Positions 1 to 9,400 of a DNA stretch of 64,000 nucleotides are shown here, one piece after another. Positions within the stretch are counted from its first letter, which is position 1; each line of letters opens with the position of its first letter. Below the pieces are notes generated by a model. That model worked only from the letters and a program-made list of their open reading frames with translations, ran no database searches and had not been told where the DNA came from. Source of the stretch: Clostridium sp. 1001271B_151109_B4 (GTDB lineage Bacteria; Bacillota; Clostridia; Clostridiales; Clostridiaceae); assembly GCF_015670405.1 (NCBI RefSeq), contig NZ_JADPBQ010000004.1, positions 62,001-126,000 on the forward strand. The letters run 5' to 3'. The position numbers and the translations under genes are program-made.

Positions 1-199
1 TAAGTTTCTTCAGCCGCTGAGTATACCGTATGTAACTTCCACTAACTAAAGCTAAGATTTAGAGTGTCAGTTAAAATTTGGAGTTTTAAGCAAGTTCCAT
101 TAACTAAATCAAGATTTAGAATACACCTTAAGGAAACTCGACTCCTTTCAGTCGCTGAGTAAGTTCGATTAACTAAATCAAGATTTAGAATCTCACTTA
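1..199 (-). repeat. Modular dispersed repeat, family A, copy 1
   Basis: Read on the minus strand, the element starts exactly at the TAA stop of the GntR gene (TAAGTGAG...) and runs to the window edge. It has about three modules. Each holds a short hairpin, CTAAATC-loop-GATTTAG or a close variant, followed by TTAA-CGAACTTACTC-like sequence; between the modules lie sequences such as CAGCGACTGAAAGGAGTCG that can also fold. About 130 bp align with the second copy at 25488-25671, with scattered substitutions, some of which keep the stems. It is not CRISPR-like: the modules are unequal and there are no regular spacers. It may extend left of the window. Function unknown. Confidence 0.8.
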
Positions 200-907
200 T
201 ATAACTGTTATGGTTTTAAATTCGTATTTATCATATCTATGTCTTGCAAAAGAATATTCAAAGGCTTTCCCATTCTCTAAATAAGCAATTCTCTCAACCT
301 CTATAACCGGTTCATCACTTTTTAGCTTCAAATGCTCTTTATCATTTTCATTACTTTTATCTGCTCTAATAGTTGAATGTGCACTTTGTATTTTTAATCC
401 TAGCTTATCTTTAATATATGCATATATAGACCCTTCAACATCATCAATTTTCAAACCTGGAATTATATTTATTGGCATATATGTTTTTTCAATAACTGTT
501 GGCTCATCATCAATATACCTAACTCTATTTATTAGATATACAAAGCTATCACTTTCAAGCTTCAACATATTAGCAATCTTATCATCGGCATTAATTACTG
601 TGAATTTTAATACCTTACTAGTAACCTTATGACCTATACTATTATATGTTAATCCTGAAAACTGCTTTTTATCTATTATTCCATGTATCTCTTTTTCGGT
701 GATATCTTTGATAAAAGTACCAGATCCTCGTCTTTTAACAATTAACCCCTCAGAAACTAATAGATCTAAAGCTTTTTTTACAGTCATTTTACTTACATTA
801 TATTTTTCACATATCTCTTTTTCAAAAGGTAATCTTTCATTTGGTTTATATATACCTTTAAGTATATCTTCCTTAATATCAATTGCTATGATCTCATATT
901 TATTCAT
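197..907 (-). CDS. GntR-family transcriptional regulator with UTRA domain
   Basis: Predicted DNA-binding repressor or activator of the GntR/HutC type. An N-terminal winged helix covers about residues 1-75, with the typical LPFEKEICEKYNVSKMTVKKAL helix-turn-helix core and the wing GLIVKRRGSGTFI. A C-terminal UTRA effector domain spans about 95-230. At 236 aa it is full length for the family. The start has a GAGGAAG ribosome site. It is the last gene of a minus-strand run response regulator - binding protein - ROK kinase - GntR, so it probably responds to a sugar or sugar phosphate from this carbohydrate locus; the ligand is not known. Its stop codon is the first triplet of repeat A copy 1. Confidence 0.9.
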   Translation of the reverse strand: MNKYEIIAIDIKEDILKGIYKPNERLPFEKEICEKYNVSKMTVKKALDLLVSEGLIVKRRGSGTFIKDITEKEIHGIIDKKQFSGLTYNSIGHKVTSKVLKFTVINADDKIANMLKLESDSFVYLINRVRYIDDEPTVIEKTYMPINIIPGLKIDDVEGSIYAYIKDKLGLKIQSAHSTIRADKSNENDKEHLKLKSDEPVIEVERIAYLENGKAFEYSFARHRYDKYEFKTITVI

Positions 908-945
908 TTAGCACTTCCTCTGTAATTATTATTTAAAATAATAAC

Positions 946-1863
946 CTATTTGATCTCAATTGGCAACTCCTGCTTTTGAAGAAAATTATATAAAGCGCCT
1001 AACTTATTAGCATCATTCCCATAGACACATTTTCTTATTACTGGTATAACTGTTGCATACTCATTGGTATCTAATATTTCTTTAACCCTATTAGTAATAT
1101 CATCAATTATACCTTCTCTTTCAGAAATCGCTCCACCTAAAATCACAGTTTCTGGATCATATGTGTACTGTATATTAATTATACCTATAGCCATATAAGT
1201 GAAAAATTTATTAACTTCTTCAATAGCAATTTCGTCTCCATAATCATATAATTCAAAAGCCTTTTTACCATCAAAACTATTAATATCTACTCCTTTTCTC
1301 TTTGCTATAGCTTTAGCCAGTGCAAAAGTCGATCCAACATCACTCCATACTAAAAGCTTATTTTTTTTAACATCACAATCAACTATACAATATCCAAATT
1401 CACCACCATGCATATGTGCACCTGTATGTATTCTCTTATCTTTTACAATTGCACCACCAATTCCAGTTCCACAAACAATAAATGCAGAATCATCATTATC
1501 TTTAGCTGCACCTAACCAACATTCACCTAAAGCTGCACAATTTGCATCATTCTCTATTTCAACCTTTAACCCTGTTTTTTCTTGTAATATTTCTTTAAAG
1601 TTAATTCCATAAATATATGGTATAGCAATTTTACTCTTTATACTTCCTTCTACTGAATCAACTGCCCCAGGTGCGCTTATTGCTATACCCTCCAATAAGA
1701 ATTGCACTTTATGAGTTTCAACTAAAGAAGCCAATTCTTCAAAAAAACCTTCTACCGTTTCAGAAATCCCAATTTTACCACTAATCAATATTTCTCCTAA
1801 ATTTGTTATTACTGACCATTTAACGGCTGATCCCCCGATATCATATACCATATAATTTGCCAT
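946..1863 (-). CDS. ROK-family sugar kinase
   Basis: Cytoplasmic ATP-dependent sugar kinase of the ROK family, 305 aa. The phosphate-binding motif DIGGSAVKWS lies near residues 8-17, the probable catalytic base is Asp106 in the ENDANCAALGE segment, and a second glycine-rich loop CGTGIGGAIV is at 131-140. The usual zinc motif (CxCGxxGCxE) after the conserved HGGEFGY segment is absent, as in some Firmicute beta-glucoside or mannose kinases of this family. There is no N-terminal helix-turn-helix, so it is an enzyme rather than a ROK repressor. A GGAGG ribosome site precedes the ATG. Position beside mannanase and alpha-galactosidase genes suggests a mannose- or galactose-type substrate; that is inference. 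Confidence 0.85.
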   Translation of the reverse strand: MANYMVYDIGGSAVKWSVITNLGEILISGKIGISETVEGFFEELASLVETHKVQFLLEGIAISAPGAVDSVEGSIKSKIAIPYIYGINFKEILQEKTGLKVEIENDANCAALGECWLGAAKDNDDSAFIVCGTGIGGAIVKDKRIHTGAHMHGGEFGYCIVDCDVKKNKLLVWSDVGSTFALAKAIAKRKGVDINSFDGKKAFELYDYGDEIAIEEVNKFFTYMAIGIINIQYTYDPETVILGGAISEREGIIDDITNRVKEILDTNEYATVIPVIRKCVYGNDANKLGALYNFLQKQELPIEIK

Positions 1864-1925
1864 CTCTACCCTCCATAAGTAAATAAAATCATCAATACCT
1901 TCTAATAAGTATATACTTTAACTTA

Positions 1926-3248
1926 TTATTTGTCTATACTTTTATCCTTCTGTTTGCTCATTTCATCCCACTTTAAATTAATATCATTAATTAATCTATC
2001 TATATCATCATCAATTATAAATCTCTGAACAAATGCAGCATCAATTCCAAGTTCTTTCTTTATTTGTAAAAACTCATCTTCTAATCTAGCTGCCTCTGAT
2101 GATTGTCTACTAATATAATCTGAGTAAGTGATTATTGGAATATTCAATTCACCTAACTTTTCAAGCACTTCTTTTGTATCCATATCATCCTTCAATGGAG
2201 ACATTATGTTAACTGCATTTGCATATCTGTTATCTTCAAATATAAACTTTAAAAACTCCTTTGCTGTCTCTGGATTATCAGTATTATTTGAAACAGCATA
2301 CATATAATCACCATATATTTTTATAACACTGGTTTCTGGTATAGGAAACATCCCTAATGAATCTATATTCATGCCCATGTCTTCTAACTGATATATAAAA
2401 TCCGAATTCCAAATTGCCATAGCAATTTTCCCCTCACTCATATCATTTTTAAACTGTTGCCAATCATAATTAAACAAATCTTCTTCAGCATATCCTCTTT
2501 TAACAATTTCACGTACTAAATTTAAAGACTTATACATTCCCCCATTGCTATCCATTATCTCCTTATCTTCATTCATAACATCATTTGAAAGATTATTATC
2601 AAACAAATGTGGTATAACATCTGCCCATAAATCCATAGTCCACGATTGTCTATAATTAACAGCAATAGGCGTTACCCCTATAGCCTCTATTTTACTACAC
2701 GCTTCAAACAATTCATTAATTGTAGTTGGTAATGAATCTATATTAGCTTCCTTGAATATATCTTTATTATAAATTACTCCTTGCCATGTTATTGATGTAT
2801 TTAAGCAATACAAGTTATAATCATTACCAGTTCCCATAAAATAATTATAAATATTAGAATCATCAAATCCCAAATCATCTAAAGGTAAAAAGTAATTTCT
2901 ATATTCACTTTTTGAAATTGTTGATGGAACTAATGTTATATCAGGTAATTCACCAACTGATGCTTTTCTTTGTAATATGGATTGGGCATCACCTATTAAC
3001 TCTAAATTTACATTAACATTAGGGTGGATTTCCTCAAATTCTTTTATTAACGCTTCAATTTCTACACCCTTATCAGTTCTGTTACTTACGAAAGTTATAT
3101 CGCCTTTTAAATTACCATTGATTTTAACTTCAGTGTTAAGATTCATTCCCATAAACAAAACGCTCATTCCCATTATTAGAATCATTGATGCAATTAATAT
3201 TAAAATTATTATTTTTTTATTATTGCTCATATTCTCCATATTACTCAT
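1926..3248 (-). CDS. Extracellular solute-binding protein (family 1) with membrane anchor, no lipobox
   Basis: 440-aa periplasmic-binding-protein fold of the carbohydrate ABC family: after the N-terminus comes GDITFVSNRTDKGVEIEALI, later a WQGVIYNKDIF motif and the IAMAIWNSDF segment typical of sugar-binding family 1. Unlike most Gram-positive binding proteins it has no cysteine after its hydrophobic segment (about residues 12-35), so it cannot be a classical lipoprotein; it is probably held by an uncleaved transmembrane helix or secreted. The response-regulator gene ends 24 bp upstream, so the two are probably co-transcribed. No ABC permease or ATPase lies in the window. It may feed a distant permease, or present ligand to the neighbouring histidine kinase; the second idea is inference from position. 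Confidence 0.85.
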   Translation of the reverse strand: MSNMENMSNNKKIIILILIASMILIMGMSVLFMGMNLNTEVKINGNLKGDITFVSNRTDKGVEIEALIKEFEEIHPNVNVNLELIGDAQSILQRKASVGELPDITLVPSTISKSEYRNYFLPLDDLGFDDSNIYNYFMGTGNDYNLYCLNTSITWQGVIYNKDIFKEANIDSLPTTINELFEACSKIEAIGVTPIAVNYRQSWTMDLWADVIPHLFDNNLSNDVMNEDKEIMDSNGGMYKSLNLVREIVKRGYAEEDLFNYDWQQFKNDMSEGKIAMAIWNSDFIYQLEDMGMNIDSLGMFPIPETSVIKIYGDYMYAVSNNTDNPETAKEFLKFIFEDNRYANAVNIMSPLKDDMDTKEVLEKLGELNIPIITYSDYISRQSSEAARLEDEFLQIKKELGIDAAFVQRFIIDDDIDRLINDINLKWDEMSKQKDKSIDK

Positions 3249-3272
3249 ATTTATACCCTACCTTGTTGTACT

Positions 3273-4526
3273 TTACGCCCTAATCTTATTATTTCTAAAG
3301 CTATTTGGTGTTACCCCTGTAATCTTTTTAAAAGCTCTTCCAAATGTAATTGAATCGTTATACCCAACACTTTCAGCTACTTCATATATCTTTAAATTTG
3401 TTGTAACTAATAACTCTTTTGCCCTTTTAATTCTATAGTTTGATAGAAATTCATAAAAACCTTCTCCAGTTTCTTTTTTAAATAACTCTGATAAGTAATT
3501 TTGACTTAAAAACACTTCATCAGCTACATCCTTTAAGGTTATATTCTTATTGAAGTTTTTTGTTATAAATTGAATTGCTAATTTAATTGATGTTGCACTA
3601 TATACATTTTTATCATCTTCTAAAATATCTGATAATTCATTTAAGTCATCAACATAATACTTTTTTGCATTTTTATTGTATAGCATTTTCTCTTTAACTT
3701 TTCTAACTAATTTAGAATGCTCTCTTACTTCCCAAACCTTATTAGTACACTCTAATATAAATACACTCATTCCATTATCTATAAATACGTTTGATTTTTC
3801 ATCAATTTTATTTGTTACATCAGTAATATTACTTATTTCATTTACATTAAAATAGAAAACTATATAAACGTTATCATTGTAAAGAAAATATATATATTCA
3901 ATTTTATTATTGATAGAAATTTCTTTAAAATAGTTATTTAATATTTTATTATTAAATTCCTTATTCTCTTTATTTATTGGAATTACAATCATTTGATAGT
4001 AATATCCTTCATCTAATTGTATATTCTCTAATAAAGTTTTATCTGTTTTTATGTTAATATCTGAACTTGAAAATAATAAATGCTTAAAAAAATCCTTCTT
4101 TATAACTTCAATAGATTTAGTCATAATTTTATCTTTTTTCTTTAATTCTTGAATTTTTATTTCAACCTCTTCTACAACCTTCTTTAATTCATCCTTTTTG
4201 ATTGGTTTTAATAAATAATTAAATGCTCCGTATTTCATAGTATCCCTAACATATGTAAACTCATCATACCCACTTAACACTATAAATATCGGCGGATGTT
4301 TTAATTCCTTATTAGCTTTCTCTACGAACTCAATTCCCGTCATAATTGGCATTTTTATATCAGTTACTACTAAGTCAACTTGTCCATCATTTGCTTTTAA
4401 ATATTCAAATGCTAGCAGTCCATTCTGAAAATCTCCAACTATTTCATGATTTTCAAATAATTTATTCAATATTTTTATTAAACCCATTCTAATAATTTTA
4501 TCATCATCTACAACAATTATTCTCAT
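3273..4526 (-). CDS. YesN-type response regulator, AraC output domain
   Basis: Two-component response regulator of 417 aa. The receiver domain covers about residues 1-120, with acidic pocket VVDDDK, phospho-acceptor Asp56 in VTDIKMP and conserved Lys in the LLKPI segment. A variable middle region of about 180 residues follows. The C-terminal AraC/XylS double helix-turn-helix spans about 310-415 (LKDVADEVFLSQNYLSELFKK and the PNSFR ending). An AGGAGG site precedes the ATG. This YesN architecture normally pairs with a YesM-type kinase, encoded here divergently at 4626. It probably activates the surrounding mannan genes when phosphorylated; targets cannot be seen in the sequence. Confidence 0.93.
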   Translation of the reverse strand: MRIIVVDDDKIIRMGLIKILNKLFENHEIVGDFQNGLLAFEYLKANDGQVDLVVTDIKMPIMTGIEFVEKANKELKHPPIFIVLSGYDEFTYVRDTMKYGAFNYLLKPIKKDELKKVVEEVEIKIQELKKKDKIMTKSIEVIKKDFFKHLLFSSSDINIKTDKTLLENIQLDEGYYYQMIVIPINKENKEFNNKILNNYFKEISINNKIEYIYFLYNDNVYIVFYFNVNEISNITDVTNKIDEKSNVFIDNGMSVFILECTNKVWEVREHSKLVRKVKEKMLYNKNAKKYYVDDLNELSDILEDDKNVYSATSIKLAIQFITKNFNKNITLKDVADEVFLSQNYLSELFKKETGEGFYEFLSNYRIKRAKELLVTTNLKIYEVAESVGYNDSITFGRAFKKITGVTPNSFRNNKIRA

Positions 4527-4625
4527 ATAACCTCCTAATATTGAATATTTTTGAAATTTACTATATATTTAAATTAACACAAATTTTATGATATGAAAAT
4601 AAATTTTTTCATAATAGGGGATTTT

Positions 4626-6392
4626 ATGATTTTAAATAACAATTTATCAATAAAAAAACTTACAATCTTAACTTTCTTAGTTATGTATTCTTTATTTTTC
4701 GTAATGACAACGATTAATCTATATTCCTATTCACAATATGAGTTTAGTAAAAATGATAAACTTATTAAAAATTTTAATACAACTCTTAGTAATCAGATTT
4801 ACGAAAAGTTTAATAACCTTTCTGAAGTATCAAAGTATCCTTTAATAATACCTGAAATAGACAAGCTACATTCTACTTTAACTTCGGATGAAAAATATGA
4901 TATAGCTGATTATAATTATTTAAATTATCTTTGTGAAATGATGCTTATTCAAAGTAAATCAATAACTGGTGCCTTCATTTATAATTTATCTGGCGAGGGT
5001 GTTTTCTCATCTAGAAATACAGCTAATTCTATAATAAAAAATGCTTTATCTGAAGAATGGTTTTCTAGTGCTTTAAATGACTCTAATGCAATTACATTTT
5101 TGCCAAACATGAAATCAGAAGATATTTTTCAATATACTTCATCTAATAACAATTTATTGATTGGTGTAGCTCGTCAAATAATTAATTTAAAAACTCAAGA
5201 AGTTACAGGTATTTTATTATTAACGCTTCCTATAGATGAGCTATTGAGTACTTTAACTAAAGATTTACCATATGATAATCAAATTCTTTCTTTATATACT
5301 CCTAATGGTGATTTAATAATATCAAATAATTATGAAATTAACTTTAATAAGTATTTTAAAGATTTTAACGCTATTAGTGATTCACCAGTTATTAAGACTA
5401 TTACTAATATAGACCCATATGTAACTACATCTAACACAATACCTTTAACTAATTGGGTGCTATTAAGTGCAATACCTAATGCATCTGTATATACTATTAA
5501 CAGCTTATATATCTTCTCTTTTGTTACTAACATTGTATTTTGTTCTATATTGTTTTTAGTTTTATACAATTTATTTATTAAAAGAATATTTAACCCAATT
5601 AATTACTTAATAGATAATATGGCTAAAAGTAATATTGAAAGTAATTTATCATCCAATCTGTTATACGAAAGAGAAGATGAAATTGGTATTTTGGTTAAAT
5701 CCTATAATGAAATGAAAAGCCGTATACATGACTTAATAAATATTAATTATAAAAATAAAATTGAACAAAAAGATCTAGAACTGAAACAACTTCAAAATCA
5801 AATTAATCCACACTTTATCTATAATACCTTAGAATCTATTCATATGATGGCAGAACTTAATGATGATGAAGAAACTTCTATAATGGCTGAATACTTTGGT
5901 TCCATCATAAGATATAGTATGAACAGAAAAGTTAATACTGTTAAACTTAGGGAAGAACTTAATATAATAGATAATTATATTTACTTACAAAAGATACGAT
6001 TTGATCAATTATTTGTTATTGAAAATTTAATCACTGAAGATGTAATTGAATGTGAAATAATAAAAATGATAATTCAACCTCTTATTGAAAATTCAATTTA
6101 TCATGGACTAAGTGAATGTAGTAGTGATGGTAAAATAATTATCCAAGGTCAAAAAGTTGGTAATGAATTACTTTTAACTATTTCCGATAATGGTATTGGT
6201 ATTGATACTGAATTACTTAAAGATTTAAATGACTATATAAATGATAAAAACAATAAATTCAAAGGAATCGCCCTAAGAAATATTAATAGACGTTTAAAAC
6301 TTAATTATGGAGAAAAATATGGTCTTGAAATATTTAGTGTTTTAGGCAAAGGAACTTCAATGGTTTTAACTTTACCTTATATCGTTAGATAA
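4626..6392 (+). CDS. YesM-type sensor histidine kinase
   Basis: Membrane sensor kinase of 588 aa. TM1 lies near the N-terminus (LTILTFLVMYSLFFVMTTIN), then an extracellular Cache-like sensor region of about 260 residues, TM2, a HAMP linker (IFNPINYLIDNMAKSN), the PF06580 kinase domain with phospho-acceptor His396 in QINPHFIYNTLES, and a HATPase domain with N box (QPLIENSIYHG) and DNGIGI. An ATG at 4593 is in frame, but the AGGGG site five bases before 4626 favours this start. It is divergent from its likely partner, the response regulator at 3273-4526; the 99-bp gap must hold both promoters. The extracellular part may sense mannan oligosaccharides directly or through the neighbouring binding protein. 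Confidence 0.92.
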   Translation: MILNNNLSIKKLTILTFLVMYSLFFVMTTINLYSYSQYEFSKNDKLIKNFNTTLSNQIYEKFNNLSEVSKYPLIIPEIDKLHSTLTSDEKYDIADYNYLNYLCEMMLIQSKSITGAFIYNLSGEGVFSSRNTANSIIKNALSEEWFSSALNDSNAITFLPNMKSEDIFQYTSSNNNLLIGVARQIINLKTQEVTGILLLTLPIDELLSTLTKDLPYDNQILSLYTPNGDLIISNNYEINFNKYFKDFNAISDSPVIKTITNIDPYVTTSNTIPLTNWVLLSAIPNASVYTINSLYIFSFVTNIVFCSILFLVLYNLFIKRIFNPINYLIDNMAKSNIESNLSSNLLYEREDEIGILVKSYNEMKSRIHDLININYKNKIEQKDLELKQLQNQINPHFIYNTLESIHMMAELNDDEETSIMAEYFGSIIRYSMNRKVNTVKLREELNIIDNYIYLQKIRFDQLFVIENLITEDVIECEIIKMIIQPLIENSIYHGLSECSSDGKIIIQGQKVGNELLLTISDNGIGIDTELLKDLNDYINDKNNKFKGIALRNINRRLKLNYGEKYGLEIFSVLGKGTSMVLTLPYIVR

Positions 6393-6406
6393 TTTCCTTT
6401 TAATTA

Positions 6407-6442
6407 AAATAAGCTGAGAAAATAAATTTTCTCAGCTTATTT
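6407..6442. terminator. Bidirectional terminator between histidine kinase and mannanase genes
   Basis: Perfect 16-bp stem (AAATAAGCTGAGAAAA and its complement) with a 4-base TAAA loop. T- and A-runs flank it, so it can serve both convergent genes. Confidence 0.9.
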
Positions 6443-6477
6443 CTATATATCACGAAGTTCTTTATGGCATTATTTAA

Positions 6478-9400
6478 CTAATTATCTTTCTTTCTCTTTA
6501 TTAAACTACTTCCTCCAACTAATGCTGCTAAGGCTGATATCACCGCAATAGCACTATTTGCCCCACCTGTTTGTGGTAATTTATTGCTTCCATTACCTGT
6601 GCTTGGTTTTATAGTTGTTGTTCCATCTGTTCCTACTGTTGAATCTGGTGTCGGCGTCGGCGTTGGTTCCGGTGTTAGATCTGGATCTGGTGTTGGTTCC
6701 GGATCTGGTGTTACAACAGCTGATGTATCAATAACTTTAATATCATCAAAATACATTGTGGATTCTACTGTCCATTCACCTTCATTATCTTCTGGCGCTA
6801 TAGTATTACACCAAATACCGATACTTGAAATGTTAGCAGAATCAAATTCACCTTTGTTTTTACCTACAAAATCTTCAAACTTTAATGTTAATAACTGTGG
6901 TTCTGTAGTTGCTGCAAACTCTGGTAAAAACACTTCAAAATCTTCACCATTACTTGTAATTTGAATAACTAATTTTTGTCCATTTCCATCTGGTTTAATC
7001 CATAATTGTAATGCATCATATTCAGACCAATCAACATTTTTAGCTGTAGTCATACCTGCCCAACCTTCACTAGTCTTAGCATTAGAAATTTTATAATTGA
7101 ATTCTAATCCATAACTTCCGCTATTGAAATTACCTTCTTCACTTGTAATTTGAGGGTTCAAAGTACATCCTGGTCCAACATTAGTTGCCCAATCATTTAA
7201 TAATAATGCACTTTCTCCACTATAGCTTTCGAAGTCATCTACTACATTAACTAATTTTTCTTGTTCTTTTATATTAAACATTATCTTATTAAAACTTACA
7301 ACTTCTTTGTCAACAACTAACTCTATTGTTCCAATAATTTCACCTATTTTTTCTAATATCATTTCTGTTAAATCAGCTGTATAAATTCCATCTTCATCGT
7401 TATCTTTAGCATTTATTTTTTCAATTTCGTTACCATCACCATCTTTAATTACAAAAGAAACATCTCCTTTTAAGTTTTTAACTACTGCTGATATAGTTAT
7501 TCCCTCTAAAACTCTTGTACCTGAAATTGGATTTAATATATATCCATATCCATATGCTTCTTCATCAACATTTACATCTAAACTTAAAAAATCACCTGTT
7601 TGTTTAGCAAATACTGATCTTTCGTCATTATAAAAATCAATAAATTCATTAATCATTTCATGACCTGTAGTTTCAGTCATTCTATATGGTACATAGAAGT
7701 TTTCCTTATCATCAAAATTAGCCCAAACCATAAAATATGGCATTCCTGAACCTGATACAACATCTAAGACTTCATTATACCAATCTTTTCTTGTATTACC
7801 TACTTGAGCTGTTCCCCCATTTCCAACTCTCATACCAATTTCTGATACTGCTGAAAGTTTTCCTTTCTTTTCAGCTAACCCTTGTACTAAATCAATAGTT
7901 TCTTCTAATACACTCATCCAACTATCATCTTCAGTTGGATTATCATGATACATATCGAATGCTAATATATCTACAAATTCATCACCTGGATAACGAGATA
8001 AATAATCTTCTTCATCTTCAAATGGTCCGCCTGGTGAATATACATATAAGAAGTTATGAACCCCCTTAACATCTCTTAAGTATTCAACTGTATAAGCATA
8101 TAAATTTTTATAAGTTTGCTCATCACAGAATGCTTTTCCCCACCAGAACCAACTTCCATTATTTTCATGGAAAGGTCTGAATAATACCGGTACCCCCTCT
8201 GCTTCTAATTGTGTACCATAATCAGCAATTAAATCTAAGTATCCTAAGAATATTTCATTTAAATCTCCACCTGGCATTATTCTTTGTACTATATCACCTT
8301 TAGTAACACCTGGAGTATATCCTGAATAATCATAATTTCCTTCATCATCTAAACCTTTATCTTTAACAATTTCAAAGTTAGGCATATGTGCTGATAATGT
8401 TATTATTCCACCCTCTTCAGCTGCTTGAATTGCAACTTGTGCTGCTGCATCTACCCCACCATCTAATTCATCACCAGTAAATGATAGTGTATCCATCCCA
8501 ACTAAACCAGCTATTGATCCTGTCATATCTAGTGTATCTGATTTTATTCCACTAGTATCTCCTGGAATTTCATATTTTCCACCCTTATGATGAGTATCAT
8601 TTTCATGCCCAAATATTACTTTATCTGTTTTTGAAAGCCCCATTAAATATGAATATAAAGATGATGTTTCATCTGTAACCTTCTCATCTACTAACTTAAC
8701 TTCGCTTGGTGTATCTAAATCACTTACATTTATAGAATCTTGAGGCTTAACTTCTTCTGTTATTTCAACATAAATATTATCTACTTCCTTTTGTGATAAT
8801 TCTATATTATCAATATAAATATCCCCTTTATAATTGCTGTTAACACCTATTACTGCTAATATAAGGCTATCTATCTCTTTATTTACCCCTGCAAACTCAA
8901 CTGTAATTCTAGCTTTCTTCAACCCACCACCAATATCTTCTAAATCTTCTAATTTAATATCTTGGTAAACATCAATTGCACCATTTGAATATAACTTAGT
9001 TTTAAATGATCCCATGCTCATATTTGCAGGGTCATATATAAAATCATATGATAATACATTATATCCATTAATATTAATAGCTTCTTTAAAATTATTTTGT
9101 AACTTAACTTCACTCCAAGAAACTTCTGTATCTTTAGTAAAATCTAATGATAACTTTAATGATCCATCACCAACAGTTTTATCATAATTAACTTCTGGAC
9201 TTCCTTGATACGCCCATACTCCGCCAAATTCCCATCCTTCTAATCCTGCATCTTCATCATCAAAATTCCACTTTAATGAAGTGACTTCTGGTATTTCTTC
9301 ATCTCCAGTACTAGCCTTTGAATTTACTTTAACATTATCTAAGTACATAGCTCCTGAATAATCTGTTCCCCCACCAATTACTTGAATAACTACAGCTTTT

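Noticed and set aside
1-199. Repeat A as a CRISPR array or IS element end
   Set aside because: Modules are few and unequal, and there is no transposase, cas gene or clear target duplication nearby.
6584-6964. Plus-strand open frame opposite the mannanase C-terminus
   Set aside because: Its Gly/Ser/Val-rich sequence is the reverse reading of the Pro/Thr/Asp spacer codons.
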